Shown: positions 42,729 through 52,414 of the stretch, one piece after another
How the letters are laid out: every line of letters starts with the position of its first letter
Position numbering within the stretch: the stretch's first letter is position 1
Assembly (NCBI GenBank): GCA_016779225.1
Contig: JADHNZ010000001.1
Span: 62,001-126,000, forward strand
Direction of reading: 5' to 3'
Origin: Planctomycetota bacterium
GTDB taxonomy: Bacteria > Planctomycetota > UBA1135 > GCA-002686595
DNA length: 64,000 bases
The notes under the pieces: generated by a model
Database searches by the model: none
Told to the model about the DNA's origin: nothing
What the model saw: the letters and a program-made list of their open reading frames with translations, nothing else
Position numbers and translations under genes: made by a program

Positions 42729-44090
42729 ATGTTCCGCCGCCTGTTCATCGCCAACCGCGGCGAGGTCGCCGTGCGGGTCGCCCGCACCGCGCGCGCCCTG
42801 GGCATCCAGACCGTAGGCGGCGTGTCGGAGGCGGACCTCGGCTCCTCGTGGACGCGCGAGCTGGACGAGGTGGTGTGCCTGGGGCCCGCGGCCTCGAGCC
42901 GGAGCTATCTGGATCTGGAGGGCCTGGTCCAGGCCGCGCGCCAGACCGGCTGCGCCGCGGTGCACCCGGGCTGGGGCTTCCTCGCGGAGAACGCGCGCTT
43001 CGCGGCCCTCTGCCAGCAGCATGGCCTGACCTTCGTCGGGCCGGCCCCGAGCCTGATCGAGCGCATGGGCCTCAAGTGGCCGTCGAAGCACGCGGCGCGC
43101 GCCGCGGGGCTGACTCTGATCCCTGGCTCCGAGGGCCTGCTGCGCGATGCCGACGAGGCCGTCGCGCTGGCGCGCGAGCTGGGCTGGCCGGTGATGGTGA
43201 AGGCGGACGCGGGCGGCGGCGGCCGCGGCATGCGCCGCTGCGTGGACGAGGCCTCCCTGCGCGAGGGCTTCGCCCAGGCGAGCGCCGAGGCTCAGGCGGC
43301 CTTCGGCAACGGAGCCCTCTACCTCGAGCGCTGCATCGAGGGCGGCCGCCACATCGAGGTGCAGGTGCTGGGCGACCGCTGGGGCCACGCGGTGCACCTC
43401 GGTGAGCGCGAGTGCTCGATCCAGCGCAACCACCAGAAGCTGATCGAGGAGAGCCCGTCGCCTGCGCTGGACGCCGAGACGCGGGCGGCTCTGGGCGCCC
43501 AGGCCGCGGAGGCCGCGAGGGCCCTGGGCTACTGCGGGGCGGGCACCGTGGAGTTCCTGCTCGACCCCTCCACCGGGATCCTGCACTTCATGGAGATGAA
43601 CACTCGCCTGCAGGTGGAGCACCCCATCACAGAGGAGACCACCGGCGTGGACATCGTGGCCGAGCAGCTGCGCGTGGCCGCGGGGTCCGGCCTCTCCCTG
43701 GCGCAGGACACGGTGCGCCAGGAGGGTCACGCTCTCGAGTGCCGCATCAACGCCGAGGACCCCCACGCCGGCTTCCGGCCCACGCCCGGGACGATCACGG
43801 CCTTCTCCTTCCCGACGGACTGCGGTCCCGGGCGCGTCCGCGTGGACTCGCATGTCTCCGCCGGGGATCGCATCAGCCCCCACTACGACAGCCTCTTGGC
43901 CAAGGTGATCACCTGGGCCCCCACCCGCGACGAGGCCCTGGACACCATGCGCGCGTGCCTCACGGGCGCCCGGGTCGAGGGCGTCGCCACCACCATCCCG
44001 CTGCACCTCGCCGTGCTGGACAGCCCCGCCTTCCGCGCGGGCGAGTACAGCACCGCCGAGCTCCCCGGCTGGACGCCGAACGCCTCCTGA
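42729..44090 (+). CDS. accC: Biotin carboxylase subunit of an acyl-CoA carboxylase
   Basis: A 453-residue ATP-grasp enzyme. Recognised segments: FIANRGEVAVRVARTARALG at the N-terminus, HPGWGFLAENARFA, the glycine-rich ATP lid KADAGGGGRGMRRCVDE, ERDCSIQRNHQKLIEE-type core (ECSIQRNHQK) and MNTRLQVEHPITEETTGVD. It carboxylates biotin on the carrier protein using ATP and bicarbonate. First gene of a three-gene operon (carboxylase, carboxyltransferase, biotin carrier), with 3 nt to the next gene; acyl-CoA rather than acetyl-CoA substrate is inferred from the partner subunit. Confidence 0.93.
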   Translation: MFRRLFIANRGEVAVRVARTARALGIQTVGGVSEADLGSSWTRELDEVVCLGPAASSRSYLDLEGLVQAARQTGCAAVHPGWGFLAENARFAALCQQHGLTFVGPAPSLIERMGLKWPSKHAARAAGLTLIPGSEGLLRDADEAVALARELGWPVMVKADAGGGGRGMRRCVDEASLREGFAQASAEAQAAFGNGALYLERCIEGGRHIEVQVLGDRWGHAVHLGERECSIQRNHQKLIEESPSPALDAETRAALGAQAAEAARALGYCGAGTVEFLLDPSTGILHFMEMNTRLQVEHPITEETTGVDIVAEQLRVAAGSGLSLAQDTVRQEGHALECRINAEDPHAGFRPTPGTITAFSFPTDCGPGRVRVDSHVSAGDRISPHYDSLLAKVITWAPTRDEALDTMRACLTGARVEGVATTIPLHLAVLDSPAFRAGEYSTAELPGWTPNAS

Positions 44091-44093
44091 GCC

Positions 44094-45817
<1,724 letters not shown>

Positions 45818-45821
<4 letters not shown>

Positions 45822-46411
45822 GCGCCGCTCCCCTCCAGCTGTTGGTCGAGACCGACGGTGACACGACCTGGCTCGCGGCCCCCGCGGTCGGCCTGTTCAC
45901 CGAGGCGCTCGCCGCGGGCGCGCTCGCCGCCCCCGGCTCACGCGCGGGCACCCTGCTGCGCCTGGGCCGCCCCCACGCCGTGCACCTCCCGCCGGACCTC
46001 GGCGGCACGGTGCTCGAGTCCTGCCCCGCGCGCGTGCACGAGCCGGTGGGCTACGGCACCCGGCTGTACCGGCTCGGTCCTCTGCAGGAGGGCGGAGCGC
46101 GCGAGGCCCTGCAGGGCGGCACGGCCCCTGCGGACGGCGCCGACGCGGCAGGAATCTTCGCCTCGCCCCAGACGGGTCGGTTCTGGCATCGGGCCGCTCC
46201 TGACGAGCCTCCGTTCGTGACTCCGGGGACCGTGCTCACCGCGGGCACGGTCGTGGGGATGATCGAGGTCATGAAGACCTTCGCCACGGTGGTCTACGCC
46301 CCCGGGCCGGGCCTCCCTGCCCGCGCGCGCCTCGCGCGCCTGCTCGTTGGGGACGGGGACGAGGTCGAGGCGGGGGCGCCGCTCCTCGCTGTGGAGACGG
46401 TCGAGGACTGA
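45818..46411 (+). CDS. Biotin carboxyl carrier protein with extra N-terminal domain
   Basis: A 197-residue protein; the GTG start overlaps the preceding stop (GTGA). The C-terminal biotinyl domain begins [20 protein letters not shown] and has the biotinylation site EVMKTF with Lys153, where EAMKM is usual. Residues 1-105 are an unrecognised domain with alternating strands ([31 protein letters not shown]) that replaces the usual short Ala/Pro linker; it may dock the carboxylase and transferase. It is the last gene of the carboxylase operon. Confidence 0.87.
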
Positions 46412-46526
46412 CTCAAGCCGAGACAGACGCCCCCCCGGGCCGAGGCGAGCTAGGCTTCGGCCGCGAGCGGCACCGATCCGAGGAGTGGCTCCAACTCCGG
46501 CCGGCTCCGCCCGTTCGTTCCTCACC

Positions 46527-47951
46527 ATGACCCGCTCCCCCCTCCTGGCCCTGGCCGCAGCCGCAGTCGCCGCGGTCGCCGTGGCGGTGGCCCTCTCCGG
46601 GGGTGAGCCTCCCGAGGAGCCCAAGGCCCTGGACCTCGAGTCCTCGGTCCCGGCCCAGGAGTCCTCGAAGCGCACGGAGGAGGTCTCGACCCCCCTGGTC
46701 GCGCGCGGCTCGGCCGAGGGGCTCGCCGCGGCCGAGCTGGAGGTGGTGGTCAAGAACCCCACGGGCGTGCGCCTTCAGGACGCGGTGGTCGTGCTCGAGC
46801 AGGAGGGCACCGGCGCCGTCCTCCAGGGAACCGGCGCACCGCGCTTCCGCCAGGTCGGGGCTGGCGCCTGGACCCTGCGGGTGGAGCACCCCGACTTCGT
46901 CTCCCATGTGGAGGTCCTCGAGCTCGCAGCCGGTTCGCGTGAGCGGCTCGAGGTCCGGCTGTTCGAGACCATGCCCGTGTCCGGCCGCGTGCGCGACCGC
47001 TTCGAGCGCCCCCTGACCGGTCGCTTCGTGTGGTTCCTGCGGGGAGGTGAGAGCTACCCGCGCAACCTGCGCCAGGCAGAGGGCCTGCTTGGGGGCCTCG
47101 TGCAGGCGACGGGCCGGTTCGAGGCGCAGCTGCCCGCGGAGGTGGACCTGCGCATCGTGGTCGGCCGCCCCGGCGCCCAGCTCTGGCAGGCGCCGGAGCT
47201 GCTGCACCTACGCCCGGGCGATCCGCTCGAGGCAGACATCGTGGTCTCAGGCGTGACCGAGGTCGAGGTCGAGGCCCGTGGCGTCGACCTGTCGGACCGC
47301 GACGAGAGCCGGCTTTTCTCGATCGCCGTGCTCGGCGGCAAGGAGCTGACGCCCAGCAAGCGCAACCGAGGCACGAACATCGTGGCCGACCCGGTGGCGC
47401 GCCAGCAAGCCCTGCTGGCGGAGCGCCAGGCGCGCCGCAAGCGCGAGCGCGAGGAGCGCGGGGACAAGTCCGTCGAGATCGAGGTCGACCCCGAGAACGC
47501 CGGTGCCCCCCGCGGCGGCCGGCTGCGCCAGCAGCGCCAGGATCGCCTCGCCGCGCGGCTCGAGGGCACGGACCTCCTCAGCGACGACGAGGTGCAGGCG
47601 GCCAGGCAGCAGACCGCCCAGCGCGCCGCCGCAGCCCAGGAGCAGGATCCCTACGCGGGTCAGGAGTGGATCCCCCTGCGGACCGCGGCCATGCCCCGCG
47701 ACGGCGCGCTGGAGCTCCCGGGGCTCCCGCACGACCGCGACCTGCGCCTCCGCCTGGTGCGACGCCTGGAGTCGCTGGACAGCCTCATCACCTTCAGGGC
47801 CGTCCCCGACGCCACCCTGCATGTGAGCTTCGACCTGCCGCCCCCGCGCACGGCCCGCGCTGCCGGGGAGCTTCCCCCGCCCCTGCAGGTCTCCACCTGG
47901 GTGGAGCCGCTGCCCGCCGACGCGCCACAGGCGGGGATTCGCTGGCAGTAG
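46527..47951 (+). CDS. Exported protein with carboxypeptidase-regulatory-like repeats and charged insert
   Basis: A 474-residue protein with a signal-anchor (SPLLALAAAAVAAVAVAVAL). Two transthyretin-like segments are seen (VVVKNPTGVRLQDAVVVLEQ, VSGRVRDRFERPLTGRFVWF). A highly charged Arg/Glu/Gln-rich region follows at about 295-385 (RQARRKREREERGDKSVEI, then RRAAAAQEQD-like sequence), probably helical. The overall layout resembles the 36730 gene product, and the two may belong to one family of surface proteins. Function unknown. A TAGGCT hexamer at 46451-46456 may mark a promoter with a 60-odd-nt leader. Confidence 0.65.
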   Translation: MTRSPLLALAAAAVAAVAVAVALSGGEPPEEPKALDLESSVPAQESSKRTEEVSTPLVARGSAEGLAAAELEVVVKNPTGVRLQDAVVVLEQEGTGAVLQGTGAPRFRQVGAGAWTLRVEHPDFVSHVEVLELAAGSRERLEVRLFETMPVSGRVRDRFERPLTGRFVWFLRGGESYPRNLRQAEGLLGGLVQATGRFEAQLPAEVDLRIVVGRPGAQLWQAPELLHLRPGDPLEADIVVSGVTEVEVEARGVDLSDRDESRLFSIAVLGGKELTPSKRNRGTNIVADPVARQQALLAERQARRKREREERGDKSVEIEVDPENAGAPRGGRLRQQRQDRLAARLEGTDLLSDDEVQAARQQTAQRAAAAQEQDPYAGQEWIPLRTAAMPRDGALELPGLPHDRDLRLRLVRRLESLDSLITFRAVPDATLHVSFDLPPPRTARAAGELPPPLQVSTWVEPLPADAPQAGIRWQ

Positions 47952-47996
47952 GGCGGTGACGCGCGCGTCTCGATCCCCGCGACGCGAGGCCCGCCC

Positions 47997-48392
47997 TCAA
48001 CGCTCCACGAAGCCGAGGACCACGAGCAGGCAGGGGCCGTGGCCGATCACATTGACGCCGGCGGCGCGCGCGCGCTCCATGGCGTCCTCGTGCTCTGCGC
48101 CGGGCTGGAGCCAGACATGCTGGATGCCCAGGCGCACGGCCTCGTCGATCACGCCCTCGCTCACCGCCGGCGGCGTGATGATCGAGACGGCCTCGGGCAC
48201 CTCCTCCAGGGCAGCCAGGCTCGAGGCGGCGGCGAGCCCCTCCACCTCGGTCAGGCGCGGATGCACGGGGACCACATCGCGCCCCGCCTGCTGGTAGCAG
48301 CGCAGCACCTTGTTGCCGTACTTGGCCCGGTCGTCGGAGGCGCCCACCACGGCGAAGGTGGAGCAGGCAAGGAAGCGTTCGAGATCGGCCAT
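47997..48392 (-). CDS. CoA-binding-domain protein (succinyl-CoA synthetase alpha-type Rossmann fold)
   Basis: A 131-residue single-domain protein. It shows FAVVGASDDRAKYGNKVLRCY, VVPVHPRLTEVEG, AVSIITPPAVSEGVIDEAVRLGI and HVWLQPGAEHEDAMERARAAGV, the standard stand-alone CoA-binding domain. It probably binds CoA or a related nucleotide; the biological role is not known. Divergent from endonuclease III with only 39 bp between the start codons. Confidence 0.9.
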   Translation of the reverse strand: MADLERFLACSTFAVVGASDDRAKYGNKVLRCYQQAGRDVVPVHPRLTEVEGLAAASSLAALEEVPEAVSIITPPAVSEGVIDEAVRLGIQHVWLQPGAEHEDAMERARAAGVNVIGHGPCLLVVLGFVER

Positions 48393-48398
48393 GGCGGG

Positions 48399-48404
48399 AG
48401 CATA
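48399..48404 (-). promoter_or_regulatory. Putative -10 box TATGCT (leaderless CoA-binding gene)
   Basis: It begins 12 nt before the minus-strand ATG at 48392. Confidence 0.55.
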
Positions 48405-48418
48405 GCCCGCACGCCGGC

Positions 48419-48424
48419 TAGGAT
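48419..48424 (+). promoter_or_regulatory. Putative -10 box TAGGAT (leaderless nth)
   Basis: It begins 13 nt before the ATG at 48432 and overlaps an in-frame ATG at 48423, which therefore is probably not the start. Confidence 0.5.
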
Positions 48425-48431
48425 GCTGCCC

Positions 48432-49106
48432 ATGACGCCTGCTCCCCGCCGACCGCGCCGCCGCGCCCCCTCGCCGGCCAAGCGTGCCCGCGCCGAGCAG
48501 ATCCTGGCGCAGCTCCACGAGCTGTACCCCACCCTCCCGGTGCCCCTGGATCACACCGACGCCTTCACCCTCCTGGTGGCGGTGATGCTCTCGGCCCAGA
48601 CCACCGACAAGAAGGTCAACGAGGTCACGCCGGCCCTCTTCGCCGCCGCGCCGGACCCGGCCTCCATGGCGGCGCTGGAGGTCGAGGAGATCCGCACGCT
48701 GATCCGCCAGATCGGCCTCGCCCCCACCAAGGCCAAGAACCTGAGGCGCATGGCCGAGCTGCTGCTCGAGCGCCACGAGGGCGAGGTCCCCGGCAGCCTC
48801 GAGGAGCTCGAGGCCCTGCCCGGCGTCGGGCACAAGACCGCCAGCGTGGTCATGGTCCAGGCCTTCGGCGTCCCCGCCTTCCCGGTCGACACGCACATCC
48901 ACCGCCTGGCCGAGCGCTGGCGCCTCTCCGACGGCTCGAGGGTGGAGCGCACGGAGGAGGACCTGAAGGCCCTGTTCCCCGAGGAGGAGTGGGGCTTCGC
49001 CCACCTCGCGATCATCTGGTTCGGGCGAGACCACTGCCCGGCCCGGGGGCACGAGCCGGAGGCCTGCCCCATCTGCTCCTGGGCCGCCAAGCCGCGCAGG
49101 CGCTAG
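48432..49106 (+). CDS. nth: Endonuclease III-like DNA glycosylase, variant cysteine cluster
   Basis: A 224-residue protein of the HhH-GPD family. It has the catalytic-lysine helix-hairpin-helix LEALPGVGHKTASVVMVQAFG and the catalytic Asp in FPVDTHIHRLAERW. It removes oxidised pyrimidines and cleaves the AP site. The C-terminus reads FGRDHCPARGHEPEACPICSW, giving CX9CX2C with no fourth cysteine, unlike the CX6CX2CX5C iron-sulfur loop of E. coli Nth. The cluster may be absent or use His. An alkyl-basic N-terminal tail of about 20 residues precedes the fold. It lies upstream of cyaY. Confidence 0.9.
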   Translation: MTPAPRRPRRRAPSPAKRARAEQILAQLHELYPTLPVPLDHTDAFTLLVAVMLSAQTTDKKVNEVTPALFAAAPDPASMAALEVEEIRTLIRQIGLAPTKAKNLRRMAELLLERHEGEVPGSLEELEALPGVGHKTASVVMVQAFGVPAFPVDTHIHRLAERWRLSDGSRVERTEEDLKALFPEEEWGFAHLAIIWFGRDHCPARGHEPEACPICSWAAKPRRR

Positions 49107-49177
49107 GAGGCCCAGGGCGCCCCCCCCGCGTGGGATCCGGTCCGCTTCGGCGGGTGGTCGGGGGGGTGTGGGTGACC

Positions 49178-49183
49178 TAGGAT
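49178..49183 (+). promoter_or_regulatory. Possible -10 box TAGGAT (cyaY, 9-nt leader)
   Basis: It begins 21 nt before the cyaY ATG, implying a very short leader. Confidence 0.35.
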
Positions 49184-49198
49184 CCCCCCGCAACCGCC

Positions 49199-49519
49199 AT
49201 GGACCGCCAGGACTTCCAACTCCGCGCCGACGCCTGCCTCGAGCGCGTCGAGCAGTGGCTCGAGGACTTCGACCCCGACGAGCTCGACTTCACCTCCGCC
49301 GACGGCGTGGTCAAGCTGGAGTTCGCCGGCGGCCCGACCTTCGTCCTCAACCGCCAGACCGCAGCCCACCAGATGTGGTTCGCCGCCGGAGCCTCGGCCT
49401 GGCACTACGAGTGGAGCGAGGAGGCCCAGGCCTGGCGCTGCGACAAGGACGGCCACGACCTGCTCGCACGCATCGGCGAGGTCACCAGCGAGCGCCTCGG
49501 GCGCGCCGTGAGCCTCTAG
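49199..49519 (+). CDS. cyaY: Frataxin homologue CyaY
   Basis: A 106-residue protein matching bacterial frataxin end to end: acidic first helix (DFQLRADACLERVEQWLEDFDPDELD), then strands GVVKLEFAGGPTFVLNRQTAAHQMWFA and WHYEWSEEAQAWRCDKDGHDLLARI. The NRQxxxHQxW signature is conserved. Frataxin binds iron with the acidic ridge and modulates iron-sulfur assembly with the cysteine desulfurase. Bacterial frataxin is best known from Proteobacteria. It follows nth by 92 nt. Confidence 0.9.
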   Translation: MDRQDFQLRADACLERVEQWLEDFDPDELDFTSADGVVKLEFAGGPTFVLNRQTAAHQMWFAAGASAWHYEWSEEAQAWRCDKDGHDLLARIGEVTSERLGRAVSL

Positions 49520-49535
49520 GGCTGCGACCCTGCCC

Positions 49536-51635
49536 TCAGCCCCCGAGGGGCAGCAGGGACTCGAGGAAGGTCCGGACCCGCTGCAGGGCGTTGAGGTCCG
49601 CACGCACGCGCTCACCGCCGACCGGGCCCGAGAACTCCACCGACACGCGGCTGTCGCGACGCGCCCGCTCGAGAGGCAGGTTCCCGAGCCCGAGCAGGAA
49701 CGGGTCGAGCACCGGCGTGGGGAGGCTGGCCTCGACGCGCGCGTTGGAGCCGTCCAGCTGCAGGTCCCCGGTCAGGAGCACGGGCTCACCTCCGAGGAGG
49801 AACTCGGCCCGCTCGAAGGTGAGGGTCTGATCCTGCACGCGCACGAGCAGGGGCTCCGGGAGGCCGTCTTCCAGCCAGCGCTGGTCGTCATCCGCGAGGA
49901 CCCCAGCCAGCGCGCCGTCGAGGGCGAGCCGCTGGCCGCGGAGGTCGACGGAGGCGCGCCAGGAGCTCGCGCCCCCCGCGGCCACGGGCACGCGCAGGTC
50001 GGAGAGCAGCACGGGGACCTCGAGCTCGGGTGAGGCCAGGAGGAACCAGGGCAGCAGCCGACGCAGCCAGGCGCTGCCCTCGTCCTTGCCGGCCGCGAGC
50101 AGGAAGCGAGCCCCGCCCGCCGGCTGGCGGAGGACGCCGTCTCGAAGCTCCAGGTCCAGCGTCCCGCGCGGGCCGATGAGGGCCACGCGCAGCGGCTCCC
50201 CCGGAGCGACTCGGTCGAGGCGCGCGAGCAGCGGCTCCCCCAGGAGAGGCCGCAGCGTGCCCTCCAGGCCGAGCGCCTGCTCGACCTCCTCCAGGACGAG
50301 CTCGCTCAGCTCCACGCGCGCGGAGGGTCCCACGCCCGACCGGCTCGAGAGGTCCATCACGAAGCGTCCAGCCAGGCCGCCGGGCAGACGCCCCCGATAG
50401 GCGGCGCGCCGCCCCTCCGCGTCCAGCTCGAAGAGCAGGCTGTCCACGGTCGGCGCGAAGGGCGCCCCGTTGAGGGAGAGCGTGGGGAAGCGCTCCGGGC
50501 TGAGCTCGAACCCGAGGATCGGACTGCCGCCCGCGAGGGGCCAGACGAGGAGTCCCTCCGTCAGGCGCCCCTCCAGGTCCTCGCTCGGGTCCAGGAGCAC
50601 CTCGGGCTGCAGGGCCTGGGCCAGGCTCTCGCCAGAGGAGCCCGACAGGATCCCCGCGCCCGCATCGAGCCGCGCGATGCCTGGGGCCAGGCTCAGGAAC
50701 ACGCGCTCCTGGCTGAGGGTGCCCTGGGCGCGGATCAGGCTGCCCTCGCCCTCCTGCAGCCCGACGAGGAGTCGCGCCTCCGACTGGCCCGGGGCGGAGG
50801 TGGCCTCGACCTCGAGCTCGAAGGTCCCCTCGAGCCACGCGGCAAGCCGGCCCTCGAGGCCCGCCAGGGCATCCAGGGCGTCTCCCTCGAGCGCGCGAAC
50901 CTCCGCGCGGCCGTCCAGCCCGCTCCACTGCGGCCCGCCCTCACGGAGCGGCACCGTCAGGTCGAGCCGCAGGAGCTCGCCCAGCCCATCCGGCGAGCGC
51001 AGCTCGCCGCGCGCCGCGAGCCTCCCGCTCGCGAGACCCAGCTCGAGCTCTCCGCTCGCCCAGCCCCCCACGCGTCCGCGCGCGTCGAGCAGGTCGAGGC
51101 CTCCGGCGCCGAGCTGCACCCGCACCACCTGCTCGCTTCCCGGAGAGCCCTGCTCGCCTCGTGCCTCACGCAGCCATGCCCGCAGCCTCTCCGCCCCCTC
51201 AGGGCCCGCGAGGCCCAGCGCCTGCGCGAGGTCGAAGCTGCCGGTGGAGTTCCGGCGCAGCTGGCCCACAAGGCCCGTGACGGCCAGCACCCCGCCGCCG
51301 CCCGCATCCGGGCTCCAGTCCAGATCCGCCTGCAGGAGCGTCTGCCCCTGCGCACTCACCAGGCGCGCTGCGGGGACACTCCAGCCGCCCCCCCACCGGT
51401 AGCGCAGCTCCGGGAGCTCCAGGGTGCCGGGCATGCCCTCGCTGAGCTCGCGGGCGAGCTGCACGCCGGCCGGTCGCGCGAGCATGGTCGGCGCCAGGAG
51501 GCGAATGGCGAGCGCTGACCCTCCAGCCAGACCGACCGCCGCCAGCAGGAGGTTCGTGAGGCACCCGCCGAACCGGCGCGCGCGCGGTCCTGCCGCGCGC
51601 GAACCAGCCGCAGGCTCCAAGCGACCACCCACCAT
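49536..51635 (-). CDS. AsmA-like exported or membrane-anchored protein
   Basis: A 699-residue protein with one N-terminal membrane helix (NLLLAAVGLAGGSALAIRLLAP). The rest is a long series of amphipathic beta-strand repeats (ALAGLEGRLAAWLEGTFELEVEA, LDVELRD-type units such as GPRGTLDLELRDGVL, DLQLDGSNARVEASLPTPVL). This resembles AsmA/TamB-type bridge proteins that carry phospholipid between membranes, but no single conserved motif proves it. The ATG at 51635 is preceded by a TACCCT hexamer at the leaderless distance. Confidence 0.6.
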   Translation of the reverse strand: MVGGRLEPAAGSRAAGPRARRFGGCLTNLLLAAVGLAGGSALAIRLLAPTMLARPAGVQLARELSEGMPGTLELPELRYRWGGGWSVPAARLVSAQGQTLLQADLDWSPDAGGGGVLAVTGLVGQLRRNSTGSFDLAQALGLAGPEGAERLRAWLREARGEQGSPGSEQVVRVQLGAGGLDLLDARGRVGGWASGELELGLASGRLAARGELRSPDGLGELLRLDLTVPLREGGPQWSGLDGRAEVRALEGDALDALAGLEGRLAAWLEGTFELEVEATSAPGQSEARLLVGLQEGEGSLIRAQGTLSQERVFLSLAPGIARLDAGAGILSGSSGESLAQALQPEVLLDPSEDLEGRLTEGLLVWPLAGGSPILGFELSPERFPTLSLNGAPFAPTVDSLLFELDAEGRRAAYRGRLPGGLAGRFVMDLSSRSGVGPSARVELSELVLEEVEQALGLEGTLRPLLGEPLLARLDRVAPGEPLRVALIGPRGTLDLELRDGVLRQPAGGARFLLAAGKDEGSAWLRRLLPWFLLASPELEVPVLLSDLRVPVAAGGASSWRASVDLRGQRLALDGALAGVLADDDQRWLEDGLPEPLLVRVQDQTLTFERAEFLLGGEPVLLTGDLQLDGSNARVEASLPTPVLDPFLLGLGNLPLERARRDSRVSVEFSGPVGGERVRADLNALQRVRTFLESLLPLGG

Positions 51636-51642
51636 GTGCCCC

Positions 51643-51648
51643 AGGGTA
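51643..51648 (-). promoter_or_regulatory. Putative -10 box TACCCT (leaderless AsmA-like gene)
   Basis: It begins 13 nt before the ATG at 51635 on the minus strand. Confidence 0.45.
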
Positions 51649-51660
51649 ACGGCCCGCCCC

Positions 51661-52233
51661 CTAGTTCCAGGTCGGGTCCGGCGGGAGGTGCTCCACGCCC
51701 TGCGCCCGCGGCCCCAGGGACCGGAGGGCCCGGCGCCAGGCTCCCTCGCGGCGCGGAGCGTCGAACACGAGCTCCGGCGTGGACGCGCCCACGAGCCAGG
51801 CCCCCTCGGCCAGCTCGCCCTCGAGCTGGCCGGCGCCCCAGCCGGCGTACCCCACGACGACCCGTATGTCCGCGCCGCCGAAGCGCCCCAGGACCAGACC
51901 GTCCACGAGCTCCTCCACGGCGCCGCCGAGGAAGACCCCGGGCGCGAGCGCGATCGCATCCTCAGCCAGCTCCTGGCGCCGGTGCAGGAACTGCAGGCGG
52001 TCGCGGCCCACCGGACCGCCCTCGTGAACCGGCAGGTGCAGGTCCTCCGCCAGCGGGTGGTCGGTAAGGAGCTTGCCAAGGGCGATCCCCGTGGGGCGGT
52101 TCACCACCAGTCCATAGGCCCCCGCCTCGTCGTGGTCGCAGAGCACCACCAGGCTGTGCATGAAGTTCGGGTCGAGCATGCTCGGGGCGGCGAGCAGCAG
52201 CGAGCCCGGCGGCAGGTGCTTGGAGCCCGTCAC
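51661..52233 (-). CDS. AlgH/YqgE family protein
   Basis: A 190-residue protein matching YqgE/AlgH: GSLLLAAPSMLDPNFMHSLVVLCDHDEAGAYGLVVNRP at the N-terminus, VHEGGPVGRDRLQFLH, and VVVGYAGWGAGQLEGELAEGAWLV. The family is conserved but its biochemical role is unknown. The GTG start at 52233 overlaps the upstream 59-residue gene by 4 nt and has AGGAGG about 9 nt before it. Confidence 0.93.
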   Translation of the reverse strand: MTGSKHLPPGSLLLAAPSMLDPNFMHSLVVLCDHDEAGAYGLVVNRPTGIALGKLLTDHPLAEDLHLPVHEGGPVGRDRLQFLHRRQELAEDAIALAPGVFLGGAVEELVDGLVLGRFGGADIRVVVGYAGWGAGQLEGELAEGAWLVGASTPELVFDAPRREGAWRRALRSLGPRAQGVEHLPPDPTWN

Positions 52234-52409
52234 GCGGGGCCCTCCTGTCGAAAGCCCTCACAGCGATGGACGGGCTGCGGGGGGTACTTGCGGAAGCGCG
52301 GATCGGTCCGCGCGAGGCCGCACTGCAGGAACACCGAGCCGCGGTCCGTCTGGATGCGGCGCACGAGGGCGCAGCGCGTGCAGAGGCTGGTCGGGAACGC
52401 GTCGGCCAT
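52230..52409 (-). CDS. 59-residue four-cysteine (zinc-ribbon-like) protein
   Basis: MADAFPTSLCTRCALVRRIQ opens a 59-residue protein with Cys10, Cys13, Cys30 and Cys50, the last in VHRCEGF. The pattern suits a small zinc-binding fold. It lies 5 nt after the RlmD-like gene and overlaps the AlgH gene, so it is in an operon with both. Function unknown. It is real rather than spurious because of the coupling and cysteine spacing. Confidence 0.7.
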   Translation of the reverse strand: MADAFPTSLCTRCALVRRIQTDRGSVFLQCGLARTDPRFRKYPPQPVHRCEGFRQEGPA

Positions 52410-52414
52410 GGCTC

